64,000 nucleotides of DNA from Symbiodinium natans (GCA_905221605.1 CAJNDS010002468.1:121001-185000), one strand, 5' to 3'; numbered from the stretch's first letter, positions 18,601 through 27,600 are shown. Numbers and translations: made by a program. The notes: generated from the sequence alone by a model not told the origin.

Positions 18601-20024
18601 AGGTTTCGATTTTTTTGTGTTGTGTTTTTGTGCATTGGTGGGGGGGGGGGGTGGGGGGGCAACTCTGTGTTTTTCTTTTTCTCCCTAAGCCCTAAGCCCT
18701 AAGCCCTAATTAAGCCCTAAGCCCTAAGCCCTGAGCCCTAAACGCTGAGCCCTAAGCCCTAAACCCTAAACCCTAAACCCGAAACCCTAAACCCTAAACC
18801 CAGGGGAGTTGTCCAGTGCGACCCCAGGATTGAAATCGAGTTCCGGCGCGAGCCTGCTGGGCTGGACTGGGTGCGGTTCTACATCGAGGAGCTGCGAGGT
18901 ACTTTAGGGTTTAGGGGGTTTAGGGTTTAGGGTTTAGGGTTCCAGGGTTTAGTAGGGTTTAGGGGGTTTAGGGTTTAGGGTTTAGGGTTTAGGGTTTAGG
19001 GTTCCAGGGTTTAGTAGGGTTTTGGGTTCGGGGTTTGGGGTTTCGTAGGGTTTAGGTTTCGGCGTCCGGGCTCGTAGCAGGGAATCCGGGAGTTAGATAC
19101 CCTATATCATCCCCTAAAGCTTGAAGTCAGGTACTTAACTCCTTTATTGCTTACTTAGAACAAGAAGGGCTTGGGCAAAGGGTTTTGGGTTACCCTAAAC
19201 CCTAAACCCTAAGCCCTAGACCCTAAACCCTAAACCCTAAAACCTCCCGCGGACAGGGGATGACGTAAATCCTAAGGCCTCAGCCCTACACGCCAACCAC
19301 TCTTAGGGTTTAGGGTTTAGGGGGTCTAGGGTTTAGGGTTTAGGGTTTAGGAGGGGGTCTAGGGTTTAGGGTTTAGGGTTTAGGGTTTAGGGTAGTTGCA
19401 TGGTCCCTGAGTATGGGCGCTCAAAAGGACACCCCTAAAATATACCCCCTATGATGCCCTGTGCAAATGAAGGGCCAGACATCAGAACCCTGTACAGTAC
19501 AGCAGGCTAGGGACCATTTTAAGACCCTAAACCCTAAACCCTAAACCCTAAACCCTAAACCCTAAACCCTAAACCCTAAACCCTAAACCCTAAACCCTAA
19601 ACCCTAAACCCTAAACCCTAAACCCTAAACCCTAAACCCTAAACCCAAAATCCTAAACCCTAAACCCTAAATCCTAAACCCTAAACCCCAAACCCCAAAC
19701 CCTGACCATGCAACTACCCTAAGACCCCAACCACAGGACAAGCAGCTCTACTGCAGCGTGGCCATCCTCCGTGGCCTTTCAGACTCAGGTTTGCCCTCCA
19801 ACCCGGAGCAGGCTGGGTTTAGGGTTTAGGGTTTGGGGTTTAGGGTTTAGGGTTTAGGGTTTAGGGTTGAGGGTTTAGGGTTTAGGGTTTAGGGCTTGCT
19901 GTCCCAAACCCCGGAGCAGGATGGACCTCAGTTCTCCCTGGACTTCGCTTTCCAGCTGCAGATGTTCGGCGGGCGCGGGCAGCGCACAGGGGTCATTGAA
20001 TGTCAGGAGCCTTTCAGCCCCTAA
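6560..20024 (+). CDS. BTB-BACK domain protein gene (about 22 short exons)
   Basis: This entry spans a multi-exon gene; exons are listed separately. In order they give an N-terminal charged region, a BTB/POZ core (FHDVVLLAFAREPGR, WRLHRAVLVRSPYFRS, MLDGAWREST, LTEQGFRRCLLRLG, YLYTESFVES) and a BACK-like helical region (FVLDHLADIHTE, DLVARPGLRVHREVSRCLRL). A long C-terminal part has a KRRR stretch that could be nuclear-localising. BTB-BACK proteins usually dimerise and act as adaptors, often for Cullin-3 ubiquitin ligases; that role here is family knowledge, not seen. Introns are mainly telomere-type repeats. The start (ATG 6560) is the least certain point; the stop TAA at 20022 is good. Confidence 0.7.
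6633..6800 (+). repeat. TTTAGGG/TTTGGGG block
   Basis: G-rich block with interspersed TTTGGGG and TTTCGGG variants, opening the intron after the exon at 6560. It decays gradually to about 7440. Confidence 0.9.
7671..7777. mobile_element. MITE-like inverted repeat
   Basis: TTGGGAGCCGTTTTTGACTT on the left pairs with the complement of AAGTGAAAACAGCTCCCAA on the right (few mismatches). Intronic. Resembles the element at 18215. Confidence 0.7.
7892..8006 (+). CDS. BTB-BACK gene, exon before the BTB core
   Basis: Open frame TASERRSLEAEMMLGTPKTE continuing to ...VEAPECEARRF. A CCCTAAA block precedes and follows it. Acidic/basic mixture, no domain. Confidence 0.5.
8005..8120 (+). repeat. CCCTAAA block
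   Basis: About fifteen perfect units upstream of the first BTB exon. Confidence 0.95.
8159..8235 (+). CDS. BTB exon 1
   Basis: Acceptor cccag|GAT. Encodes DEHLRSLLAGEFHDVVLLAF and AREPGR, the first BTB strand ('F.DV.L') and turn. Ends CG|GTTTGG in phase 2, which fits the next exon. Confidence 0.75.
8399..8468 (+). CDS. BTB exon 2
   Basis: Acceptor caaaag|C joins in phase with exon 1. KKWAQEWRLHRAVLVRSPYF matches the BTB signature 'HRaVLaaRSpYFr'. An in-frame TGA follows at 8469, so the donor must lie at about 8468, probably GA. Confidence 0.75.
8480..8595 (+). repeat. Mixed TTTAGGG/TTTGGGG block
   Basis: G-rich block opening the intron after BTB exon 2. CCCTAAA-type blocks appear again at 8825-8910 and 9065-9110. 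Confidence 0.9.
9358..9412 (+). CDS. BTB exon 3
   Basis: TMLDGAWRESTQREAWFG after acceptor ggcgag. 'ML.g.wrEs' is the expected continuation of a BTB fold. The GT donor lies at the start of a long G-rich block. Confidence 0.7.
9440..9600 (+). repeat. Octamer TTTAGGGG array
   Basis: Regular 8-nt units with every third or fourth replaced by TTTGGGGG, a small higher-order pattern. Confidence 0.9.
9790..9893 (+). repeat. CCCTAAA block
   Basis: Fourteen perfect units ending a few bases before the next BTB exon. Confidence 0.95.
9897..9980 (+). CDS. BTB exon 4
   Basis: REVELDCDGTGLTEQGFRRC then LLRLGMGG: the 'veL...t...Fr.lL.y' part of BTB. Acceptor ctgag; donor in the G-rich block. Confidence 0.7.
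10470..10560 (+). repeat. CCCTAAA block
   Basis: Ten or more units. The island after it (10563-10680) is open in two frames but unassigned. Confidence 0.9.
10778..10832 (+). CDS. BTB exon 5
   Basis: Acceptor cttag|G, then YLYTESFVESNEEFSEDW, ending at a canonical GTAAGG donor. 'YLYT' is the BTB 'YiYtg' motif. The preceding sequence is TTTAGGG-type, so this exon breaks the usual orientation rule. Confidence 0.75.
11101..11332. repeat. Direct repeats of 22 bp, 210 bp apart
   Basis: CCTGCTGAACAGG plus acagcctt at 11101 and again at 11311 with one mismatch. Both follow CCCTAAA blocks. The second copy begins an open frame (EQAQPSQTEAVRDRGG) ending at a GTATAC donor and may be a BTB-gene exon. 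Confidence 0.6.
11460..11545 (+). repeat. CCCTAAA block
   Basis: Twelve perfect units directly before an exon. Confidence 0.95.
11552..11634 (+). CDS. BTB-BACK gene, exon at start of the BACK region
   Basis: EALGEDSAWDLQEAAETLVA then LQLLGAFSG. Helical, in the place where BTB passes to BACK. Acceptor cgaag. Confidence 0.65.
11846..11904 (+). CDS. BTB-BACK gene, helical exon
   Basis: Acceptor ccacag|G, then FFALEAGIAAYSEADSMGF and a GT donor. Continues the helical region. Upstream at 11787 lies gtaccccaaaaaagggacc, related to an inverted-repeat element at 56951. Confidence 0.6.
12224..12260 (+). CDS. BTB-BACK gene, short exon
   Basis: AVQALEANTNLT after acceptor cctccaag. The acceptor lies in ctgaacctccaag, the terminal sequence of a MITE family seen elsewhere. 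GT donor at gacgtgc. Confidence 0.5.
12261..13404. other. Large intron of the BTB-BACK gene
   Basis: TTTAGGG and CCCTAAA blocks (12560-12640, 12735-12840, 12955-13020, 13090-13150, 13330-13395). An AT-richer patch at 12870-12950. Segment 13247-13267 is nearly the reverse complement of the end of the next exon (13468-13491). Confidence 0.6.
13405..13493 (+). CDS. BTB-BACK gene, BACK exon
   Basis: VSTLAAVHRPSLPRLWQWVL and RFLEADVGTW, ending TG|GTTGGG. Hydrophobic helix pattern as in BACK. Confidence 0.65.
13905..14048 (+). repeat. CCCTAAA block
   Basis: About twenty units ending at cttaag, the acceptor of the following exon. Confidence 0.95.
14051..14110 (+). CDS. BTB-BACK gene, BACK exon
   Basis: GFVVAWGGFVLDHLADIHTE. 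Ending at GAA|GTCATG keeps phase 0 with the next exon, giving the BACK-like ...HTE-DLVARPGLRV. The frame is open to 14139 if another donor is used. Confidence 0.65.
14565..14690 (+). repeat. CCCTAAA block
   Basis: Seventeen units before the exon at 14700. Confidence 0.95.
14700..14764 (+). CDS. BTB-BACK gene, BACK exon
   Basis: DLVARPGLRVHREVSRCLRL then CW, matching BACK 'L....L.V..E..V...l..W'. A GA donor (CTG|GAAGGG) gives ...LCW-YVLAERFL with the next exon; the nearby GT donor would run into a stop. Confidence 0.65.
14780..14900 (+). repeat. TTTAGGG/TTTAGGGG block
   Basis: G-rich block opening the intron after 14764. Confidence 0.9.
15360..15470 (+). repeat. CCCTAAA block
   Basis: C-rich array with CCCCTAAA variants closing the intron before 15516. 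Confidence 0.9.
15516..15615 (+). CDS. BTB-BACK gene, linker exon with basic cluster
   Basis: YVLAERFLKAQAPAPAAEES then ASKRRRLGTEASQ. Ala/Pro-rich linker plus KRRR, a possible nuclear localisation signal. A GC donor at GAG|GCC (15606) is an alternative end. Confidence 0.65.
15620..16250. other. Intron: G-rich hexamer/heptamer variants and AT-rich patch
   Basis: TTTAGGGCG and TTTAGGGGG variants (15720-15900), then an AT-rich stretch at 16060-16140. At 16221 gggtataaggagggacc is shared with the inverted-repeat element at 43011. Confidence 0.6.
16296..16374 (+). CDS. BTB-BACK gene, exon
   Basis: Acceptor cttaag. LVAVLEDLRRRLFASFPDWT then LTVEDE. Amphipathic helix, then a strand. Strong GC3 codon use. 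Confidence 0.65.
16728..16800 (+). CDS. BTB-BACK gene, exon
   Basis: EPARMSLQEVREIRELGQVL then RGLW, ending TGG|GTTTCG in phase 0. The frame would hit TGA at about 16827, so this donor is needed. Confidence 0.65.
16931..17005 (+). CDS. BTB-BACK gene, exon
   Basis: Acceptor cccgcag|GTG in phase 0: VPESLLLDWWQSQGSAKAPA. Exact 3' end uncertain. Confidence 0.65.
17152..17286 (+). repeat. CCCTAAA block
   Basis: About nineteen perfect units, among the longest homogeneous arrays here. Confidence 0.97.
17292..17344 (+). CDS. BTB-BACK gene, exon
   Basis: REVPMVRLGFEAEAPQR after acceptor ggaag; donor AGA|GTTTGG at the first G-rich repeat. Confidence 0.6.
17345..17620 (+). repeat. TTTAGGG block with TTTAGGAG higher order
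   Basis: Begins with TTTCGGG/TTTAGGG, then alternates TTTAGGAG and TTTAGGGG in a semi-regular pattern. Confidence 0.9.
18215..18311. mobile_element. MITE-like inverted repeat
   Basis: CTACTTAGAAGCTGTTTTGAC on the left pairs with the complement of GTCAAAGGGGCTTCCAAGTAG on the right. Related to the element at 7671. Confidence 0.7.
18435..18536 (+). CDS. BTB-BACK gene, exon
   Basis: DIDFRREELAVRAAPPRALL then LPVLRERHHGPPWL, 34 codons ending CTG|GTGTTC in phase 0. Very GC-rich. The DFRRE stretch echoes EFRRE in the next exon. Confidence 0.65.
18817..18898 (+). CDS. BTB-BACK gene, exon
   Basis: Acceptor gtccag|TGC: CDPRIEIEFRREPAGLDWVR then FYIEELR, ending G|GTACTT in phase 1. Confidence 0.65.
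19257..19264 (+). CDS. BTB-BACK gene, 8-nt microexon
   Basis: GGGATGAC lies between gcggacag and GTAAAT. Taken as an exon it joins EELR-G and DKQLY with the frame preserved (adds GDD). Eight bases with good splice sites on both sides; not proven. Confidence 0.4.
19391..19723. mobile_element. Inverted repeat around a long CCCTAAA block
   Basis: GGGTAGTTGCATGGTC at 19391 and its complement near 19706-19723 bracket a non-repeat segment and about 150 bp of CCCTAAA units (19526-19705). A second pair (tggtccct/agggacca) lies inside. Intronic. Confidence 0.7.
19737..19811 (+). CDS. BTB-BACK gene, exon before the duplication intron
   Basis: Twenty-five codons: DKQLYCSVAILRGLSDSGLP then SNPEQ. Ends CAG|GC inside CCGGAGCAGG, which recurs at 19911. 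Confidence 0.75.
19812..19919 (+). repeat. 108-nt TTTAGGG intron between 10-bp direct repeats
   Basis: GC-AG intron of almost pure TTTAGGG. CCGGAGCAGG occurs at 19803-19812 and 19911-19920; the 5' and 3' splice sites fall at the same position within the two copies. Splicing restores ...SNPEQ-DGPQF... with no gain or loss. Confidence 0.85.
19920..20024 (+). CDS. BTB-BACK gene, terminal exon
   Basis: DGPQFSLDFAFQLQMFGGRG then QRTGVIECQEPFSP and TAA at 20022-20024. In phase with the previous exon. Confidence 0.75.
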   Translation, partial: DGPQFSLDFAFQLQMFGGRGQRTGVIECQEPFSP

Positions 20025-20070
20025 ATCCTTTTTATTTTAGGGTTTAGGGTTTGCGTTTAGGGTTTAGGGC

Positions 20071-20190
20071 TACTTGGAGGTTTAGGGTACTTAGTAACCC
20101 AATAATTGCTGTACTTACAACCCAATTAAGGGGCGTATAAATAGGTCATAACTACACTTATAGTTGGGTTACTAAGTACCCTGAACCTCC
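20071..20190. mobile_element. MITE-like element, GGAGGTT-end family
   Basis: Left TACTTGGAGGTTTAGGGTAC and TTAGTAACCC; right GGGTTACTAAGTACCC and TGAACCTCCA. Perfect or near-perfect inverted ends, AT-rich middle, no ORF. Same family at 20550, 20740, 32651, 35350, 55016. Confidence 0.8.
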
Positions 20191-20337
20191 ACCCTAAGCC
20201 TAAGGCCAAGACCCAAAACCAAGATTCCTCACGCCTGAGTACCTGACTAATTATCCCGCTAGAAGCGCTATCCAATTGGCGTAGAAATACCCATTCCCAA
20301 ATCCTACACGAACCCTAAACCCTTAACCCTAAACCTG

Positions 20338-20439
20338 CGAGTACACATCCAGGAGTTGGAGAAGGAGCAGAATTTCGGTGGGCTGGTTGCGAGGGGTGTT
20401 GCCTCTTGTCCAATGAGCCACAATCCCGGACCCTTTTGA
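20338..20439 (+). CDS. Probable exon with stop, unknown gene
   Basis: RVHIQELEKEQNFGGLVARG then VASCPMSHNPGPF, TGA at 20437. CCCTAAA precedes and TTTAGGG follows. It may be a terminal exon or may splice earlier. Confidence 0.45.
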   Translation, partial: RVHIQELEKEQNFGGLVARGVASCPMSHNPGPF

Positions 20440-20549
20440 GGTTTAGGGATTAGGGGTTCGGGGTTTAATTTAAGCCTCTTCGAACAGGGTGCGCAAGAAG
20501 GGTACATCTAGACTGTATAAGGCTTACGGACAGCTTATGCAAGATTGGG

Positions 20550-20649
20550 TACTTGGAGGTACTTATAACCCAAGTATAATCCTATTCGGGTACGTCAAGG
20601 GCTTTATATACTTATAATTGGGTTCCCAAGTACCCTGAACCTCCAAGTA
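20550..20649. mobile_element. MITE-like element, GGAGGTT-end family
   Basis: Ends ACTTGGAGGTACTTATAACC and its inverted counterpart ...AAGTACCCTGAACCTCCAAGT; centre AT-rich. Confidence 0.75.
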
Positions 20650-20739
20650 GAGACAAGACTCCAAGCAAGGCCGCAAACAGTTTTCGCTACCGCAGCCTCA
20701 GAAAGAAAGACATCCTTCTAGGTCCCCTGCCTATCATTA

Positions 20740-20847
20740 CTTGCAAGTTCAGGGCACTTGGCAACCCAGTTTTCACAAGTACATGGGGGCCTTAAGTGTA
20801 CTTATAACCCAAGTATAACCCTATTTGGGTACTTTGCAGCCTGAACC
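20740..20847. mobile_element. MITE-like element, diverged member
   Basis: cttgcaagttcagggcactt at left and agtactttgcagcctgaacc-type sequence at right, with internal tacttataacccaagtataa shared with the element at 20550. Confidence 0.55.
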
Positions 20848-21189
20848 AATGGTTTAGGGCTTGGGGTTGGGGTGTAGAGGGTTTAGGGTACCCCTACACC
20901 CTAAACCTGTAGCCCTGAACCCAAAGCCAAAAGACTGGATTGCTAAGGATGCTCCTTTGGTTTTGGATGTCTTTCTTTAGGGAGGGGAGGGGGGGCTGGG
21001 TTCCGGGCTGCGGATCGGGGCCGTGAAGACCCTGAAGCCCTAGACCCTGAATTTTTTACAGCAACCCTACAAGCCCTGAAGCCCCAAAATACCTTTAACC
21101 AAAGCGCCGGGAACCTCAAAATACCCTGAACCCGAAGCCTAAACCCGAAACCCTAAACTGTAACCCCTCAAATCTAAACCCTAAAACCT

Positions 21190-21240
21190 AAAATCTAAAC
21201 CCTAAACCCTAAACCCTAAACCCTAAACCCTAAACCCTAA
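21190..21240 (+). repeat. CCCTAAA block
   Basis: Seven units before a terminal exon. Confidence 0.9.
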
Positions 21241-21252
21241 CCCACACGGCAG

Positions 21253-21365
21253 CAAAGGTGAAGAAGCCCTTTTTGGTGATCGACATCCCTCGCTTCGTGG
21301 TGACGTCGCAGCTGCTCCCCCACTCCACATTCCTGGAGCATGTCTTTACCGCGTACTCGGAGTAA
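21253..21365 (+). CDS. Terminal exon of an unknown gene
   Basis: Acceptor acggcag, then KVKKPFLVIDIPRFVVTSQL and LPHSTFLEHVFTAYSE, TAA at 21363. Strongly coding. Upstream exons are probably among the islands at 20338, 20665 and 20937, but the joins are not clear. Confidence 0.65.
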
Positions 21366-21587
21366 AAAGCGTTTGGGGAGGGGGGGGGGTTACACTTAAG
21401 CCCTAAACCCTACACTCTAAACCCTAAACCCGAAACCCAAAACCCTTAAACCCTAAACCCCAAATTCTAAACCGACGACCCGAAAACCCTAAACCCTAAG
21501 CCCTAAAACCCAGAACCCTAAACTCCGAACCCTAACTCTAAACCTTAAAACCCCAAGCCCGAACCCTAAAAACCCTAAGCCGCAAAG

Positions 21588-21635
21588 AGGTGGACAGACA
21601 GCGAGGAGACCGAGGGGGCCTGCGGCTCAAGTCTG
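21588..21635 (+). CDS. Cysteine-rich exon (GCC2/GCC3 type), leftmost certain one
   Basis: RWTDSEETEGACGSSL: the 'GRwS..g......C' half of the repeat seen in all exons from here to 63206. Acceptor caaag; GT donor. Confidence 0.55.
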
Positions 21636-24600
21636 GTTCAGGATGGAGGGCTTACGGTTTAGGGTTTGGGGTTTAGGGTTTAGGGTTTTGGGATTCGGGT
21701 TTAGGGTTTGGGGTTTAGGGTTTAGGGTTTAGGATTCAGGGCTTGTTGATCTGGTATTTTGGGGGATCTACTTTATCTCACGCCTCGTATTACATGAAAA
21801 CATGTCAGCAGTCGTCAATAGAAGCTGCAGGCATTCAACATTTGCCCAACCATGTTTGGCGTGCCAGCGAAGCGAAAGGGACGTTACTCTGTTGTGTGTG
21901 GCATGCTGGTCATGTGTCTGTTTAGGGCACCTTCCGGGAATATGTGAACATCTTTGTGCCTCAGAAAGGTAGCTTCTTCCACGCTGGTGAAAGCGCGGTT
22001 TCAAGTTGATTTTTTCGAGGTTTCAGGGCATATTTAGGGTTCTGGGATTCAAGCATGCATTTGTGGGTTTAGGAGGATGCATTTCGGGGCTTAGGGCTTT
22101 GCGGGTTTAGAGGCCGTTGATTTAGCTGGGTCTTTTAGGCCGGGGTTCAACAGAGCCACATTTTTGTGTATGTCCATGGTTTAGAGGGCATTTGGGCTTT
22201 ACGTAAAGTTTTGGACTATTCTGGTCACCGTTTAAGTTCCTCAACATTCAAATCCTAAGCCCTCAACCGTACACCCCGAGCTCTTCACTAACTAAGTTAC
22301 CTTACATGAGCCCATTGGGCCCTGATGGATTTAGGAAATAGGGCGTAGGGTTCGGGGTGTAGGGTGCCAGCTTGCTCTCGAACCCAAAAGCCCAATGCTC
22401 CTAATCTCCTTAGCCTGATCTTCACCCCCAGACTCCCCAGATCCCCCAGAGCCCTAGAGTGCTAGAGCCAAAAGTCCCAAACCCTAAGCCCCAAACCCTA
22501 CACCCTAGACCCTAAACTCTAACCCGAAGTCCCTAAAGCCCCTGCCCCTTAGCCTATGCTCTGCTCTGAACGAACGTACCAAGACTGTCAGGGTTTGGTT
22601 TAGGTGTTTAGGGCTTTAAGGTCCTTTGAAGGTTACATAGGGCTGCAACGTAGAACTCCTATCAAAAACCGGAAAAAGTTTACGCTGGTTGCATCAGGTG
22701 CTGAACTGCCAGCCGTGTCCACGAGGAAGGTGCCTTTGTGGGCTTGGGATTCAATTGCGCGTTTCGGGTTAGGGCCGGGCTCTCTGGCTTTTTTTCGATT
22801 GTTGGGTTTTGGGCTCATTGGAAACTATGATCGTAAGACCTATCCTCTAAAGCCTAAACCCTAAACCCTAAACCCTAAACCCTAAACCCTAAACTCTGAA
22901 CCCTAAACCCTAAACCCTAAACCCTGAACCCTAAACCCTAAACCCTACACCCTACACCCTAAACCCTAAACCCTAAACCGTAACCCCTAAACCCTAAACC
23001 CTAAACTCTGAACCCTGAACCCTGAACCCTGAACCCTAAACCCTAAACCCTAAACCCTAAACCCTAAACCCTAAACCCAATTTTTGGGGTTTTGGGTTCA
23101 GGGAAACCCATGGTCCTTTCGTCGGAGGAGTTCCAGGGTTTAGGGTTCGCCCCCCCCCCCCCCCCCCCCCTCTCTTTCAAGGGTTCCCCATTGATAAGCT
23201 CCAAACCTCTAAACCCCAACCCTAAACCGTAAATCCCCAAACCTCTGAACCCTATCCCCGAGGTGGACTAGCGAGGAAGGGACCCAGTCGCCCGACCTCT
23301 GCACCAACTGCAGTGCCGGCAGGCCTTTCGGGTTGCAGCACGTCAGGCTGCACGTAAAGCTCACTCTAAACAAACCCCAAAGTCCTAAGCACCCTGAAAA
23401 CTCTTAGACACAACCCTGGAAAAGCTTTAAAAACCCGCGAAGCCCCTAAAACCTTTCAAAAAGAAGCGCTAAACTCTCCCTAAACAGCAACCACAAACTC
23501 CACTCCCAAGTAGCCGAGGAGCGCCATCAAAACAAAACCGCTTTGCTCTTGAAGGGTTTGGGGGATTTAGAGAACCTTAGGGAACCTTAGGGAAGCTCAG
23601 GGAAGCTTCGGGAGCCTTAGGGAGCAGCGGGGAGCATGGCGGAACCTTGGGTTGCCCCCTTTGAAACCCCCCTGCCCTTCAGAACCCTATAACAACAGGG
23701 GCGCTGCGGAGGTTCCCGTTTAGGGTTTAGGGTTTAGGGTTCAGGGTTTAGGGTTTAGGGGATGGTGCAACTTCTTCCGTAAAACCCTCGACCCTAACTA
23801 AACACCAACTAAGCGCAAGTCAAACCCTGAACCATAAAACCTACAGACCCTAAGCCGTTGCTGAGCGGAACTTAACATGTGCCCTCAAGAGGAAGGCCCT
23901 AGCGCCTGAACTGCAACCCGGTGTAACTCAACCCCCCTGAACGCCCTAGGGTTTAGAGTTTAGGGTTTAGGGTTTAGGGTTTAGGGTTTAGGGTGTAGGG
24001 GTTTTGGCTCGGACGGCTTAGGGCTATGCGGGATGTAGGCTCAAACCCTACACCCCAGACCCCACCCTAAACTTTAGACCCCCAAGCCCTCGACCCCAGA
24101 CCCCAGACCCCAAACCCCAAACCCCAAACCCCAAACCCGAAACCCCAAACCCGAAAGCCTAAACCCTAAACCCTAAACCCTAAACCCTAAACCCTAAACC
24201 CTAAACCCTAAACCCGAAACCCTAAACCCTAAACCCTAAACCCTAAACCCTAAACCCCAACCCCCAAACCCCAAGACCCAGCCAACCTGTGCCGGAGGTG
24301 GTCTACCAGCGAGGGGGCCGCCTTGCCGGACTGGGAGCTTGGGGGTTGGGGTTTAGGGTTTAGGGTTTAGGGTTTAGGGTTTAGGGTTTAGGGTTTAGGG
24401 TTTAGGGTTTAGGGTTTAGGGTTTAGGGTTTAGGGTTTAGGGTTTAGGGTTTAGGACCGCTCTATTTTTCTTTGTGGGGCTCTGAAGGTGTCAGATTGTT
24501 TTTTGGAGCATTTGTCCGGTCTGCCCTTTGAGTTCGCCGCTTACTTGTCACCAGTGTCCTCCCTAGAACCCCTAAAGCCCCTACTAAAGCCCCTGAAGCC

Positions 24601-27600
24601 CCCAAAACCCCCAAAACCCCCAAAACCCTGAAACCCTAAACCCTGAAGCCCTGAAACCCCCAGCGCCCTAACAAATAGAGCAACTGCGACCCCCCCCCCC
24701 CTAACCTTAAACCCTACACCCTAAACCCTAAACCCCAAACCCCAAACCCTAAACCCTACACCCTAAACCCTAAACCCTAAACCCCTAACCCCTAAACCCT
24801 AAACCCTAAACCCTAAACCCTAAACCCTAAACCCTAACCCTAAAGACTCTTGAGAGCCGCTGTGGGGAGGACGCCTGCATTGACTGCCTGGCGGGCCGAG
24901 CCTCCTCGAGGTCCCCTGGCTCTTGTTTTTTGTTTTTTTTTTGTTTTTTTGTTTCATCTTTTTTTGAGTTTACAGGGGATTTAGGGCCTTTTGTACCTTT
25001 TTTGTTTGTTGTTTGTTTGCTTCCGTTTTTTTTTGGGGCTTAAGGGAATATAGGGCCTTTTTGTACTTATTTTGTCTTTCCGGATGCCTGGGTTTAGGGT
25101 TTTGAGGGTGTGGGGCGTTAGGAATTTAGGGTCTAAGGCTTTCGGGTGTTTAGGGTGTTTAGGGTTTAGGTCGTCTTTGGGTCTTTTTCGATTTCGGTTT
25201 TTCGGGTTTGAGATAGGGTTTAGGGTTTAGGGTTTGTTAGGGTTGAATTTCTTCTCTCTACCCGTGCACCTGCGCGAGCACGTCTTGTGGGAGCGCTAGA
25301 GATGCACAGCTGTCGTCGTGGTCTGTCTCTTGCGCACTTGTTGCGTGGTCGGGGTGAACGATGGCGGATCTCAGCCTTTCTTCGTGTTCAACCCTAAACC
25401 CTAAACCCTCAACCCTAAACTCTCAACCCAAAACCCTCAACCCGCCCGAAAGTGCGTTGAACCTCAGGGGCCCACATCCCCAAAGCATCCTAGACCCGAA
25501 GCCTGAACCCTAAACCTTAACCCCCTCACTCCAAACCCCAGACCCTAAACCCTAAACCCCAAACCCCAAACCCTAAACCCTACACTCTAAACCCCAAACC
25601 CCAAACCCCAAACCCTAAACCCTACACTCTAAACCCCAAACCCCAAACCCCAAACGCTAAACCCTAAACCCCAAACCCCAAACCCCAAACCCCAAACCCC
25701 AAACCCTAAACCCTAAACCCTGTAACCCTTAACCCTAAACCCTAAACCCTAAACCCAGGCCCGGGGCGCCGACCTTCATGTGGTGTGAGCCGTGCGCTTC
25801 CCTGAGATGCATTGTTTGGAGAGGCTTGGTGTTTAGGGTTTAGGGTTTAGGGTTTAGGGTTTAGGGTTGAGGGTTTAGGGTTTAGGGGGTTAAGGGGCTT
25901 TGGGTTTAGGGGCTTTGAGTTCTTTCAGGATTCGGGGGTTTAGGGGCTTAGGGCACCCGAAGCCCAAAGCCCGAAAACCCTCAACGGCGGTTTCAGGATT
26001 TGGCTTGGTTCTGTTTCCCTAAATCCCTAAACCCTGGTTCCTTTGGGTTTAGGGTTTAGGGTTTAGGGTAGCCCTAAACCCCTAAAACCTGTTTCCTTTG
26101 GGTTGAGTTTCTAGGGATCCGGAATTTTGGGATGGGGGAAGGATGGTCACGCTTCGGCATGTTGGCTATCCCTATAACCCCATCATTTCAGTCCTAGACC
26201 CCAAGCCCCGAAAGTCCGAACCCCTAGCCCCCTAGAAGCCCAAAACCCACAAGCCCTAAAGCGCAAACCCTACAAGCCCTAAACGATAAACCCTAAACCC
26301 TAAACCCGAAACCCTAAACCCTAAACCCTAAACCCTAGAATCCTACAAGTCCTAAACCCGAAGCCCGCAAGCCTGTAAGTCCCAACAGCTAAACCCTGTA
26401 AGTCCCAAGGCCCGAGCCCCTAACCCGAAGCCCCAAACACTAAGCCCCAAGCCCTGAACCCCTAAACCCTAAACCCTAAACCCTAAACCCTAAACCCTAA
26501 ACCCCTAAACCCTAAACCCTAAACCCTCAACCCTACAGACCAAGGCGACCCGGGGACCTTCAGCGAAGCTGGCGCAGGCTGCCCTGCGTCGGGGATGCCG
26601 GTTAGAGGGTCACAGGGTTCAGGGTTTAGGGTTTAGGGTTTAGGGTTTGGGGCTATAGGGTGTAGGGTGGTAGGGTTTCGGGTTTAGGGTTTAGGGTTTA
26701 GGGTTTAGGGTTTAGGGCTATCGGTAAGAGGGTCATAGTTCATGTTATAGGTTTTCAGGGTGTGGGGTTGCAGTGTTTAGGGTCATAGGGTTTAGGGGAT
26801 AGGGTTTAGGGCCATAGGTTTAGGGTTTGGGGTTATAGGGTGCGGGGTTATGTGGTTTAGGATCATAGGGTCATAGCGTCTTAGGTCTAGGGTTCTGGGG
26901 TTTTGAGTTATACGGCCCAGGGTGCAGGTTTTAGGTGAAACCTTGTAGGTTTTAGGGTTATAGTTAGAGAGTCTGAGTTTTCTTTGCTTTTGGGAGCGGG
27001 GGGGGGGGGTCTTTAGAGTTCAGGGCTTAGGAGTTAGTGTGTTGGGTTGGGGTGATCGGGTTTACGGTGATAAGGTTTAGGGGGGGTTTAGGGTTGAGGG
27101 CTTGCTGAGAGCTTTGACTTCTCATCCGCAGCCCGAGACTTCAATATCCTGAGTTCTCAGCCTTAAAGCCCAAACAAACTGCACATTTTGCACACTAAAC
27201 ACTTCCCCGAACCCCCCCCCCCCAAACAAAACAAAAACAAACTAGAAAATAGGAAATATTGAAGTTAAAATAGAGCAAGCCCTAAACCCTACCTCCCCCC
27301 CAAACAACAACCCACGCCAGCTCAATGCAAGCCGTGCTACGCGGGCTCGTGGCCGCGGCCTGAGGGGGTTTGGGGTTTGGGTTTTGGGGTTTAGGGTGTA
27401 GCGTTCAACGTGGGTTTCGATTTTCAGGTGTGGGGAGGTCGTCAAGGGGTCCCTAATCCTAAAACCCTGAGCCCCCAAAACTCCTGACATCCTCGACCCT
27501 GGAAGTTTAGGCCTTATAGGGTTTAGAGTTTAGGGTTTAGGGTTCAGGGTTTAGGGTTTAGGGGTAAACCCCCTGACCCCGAAGCCTAACCCCCCAAACC

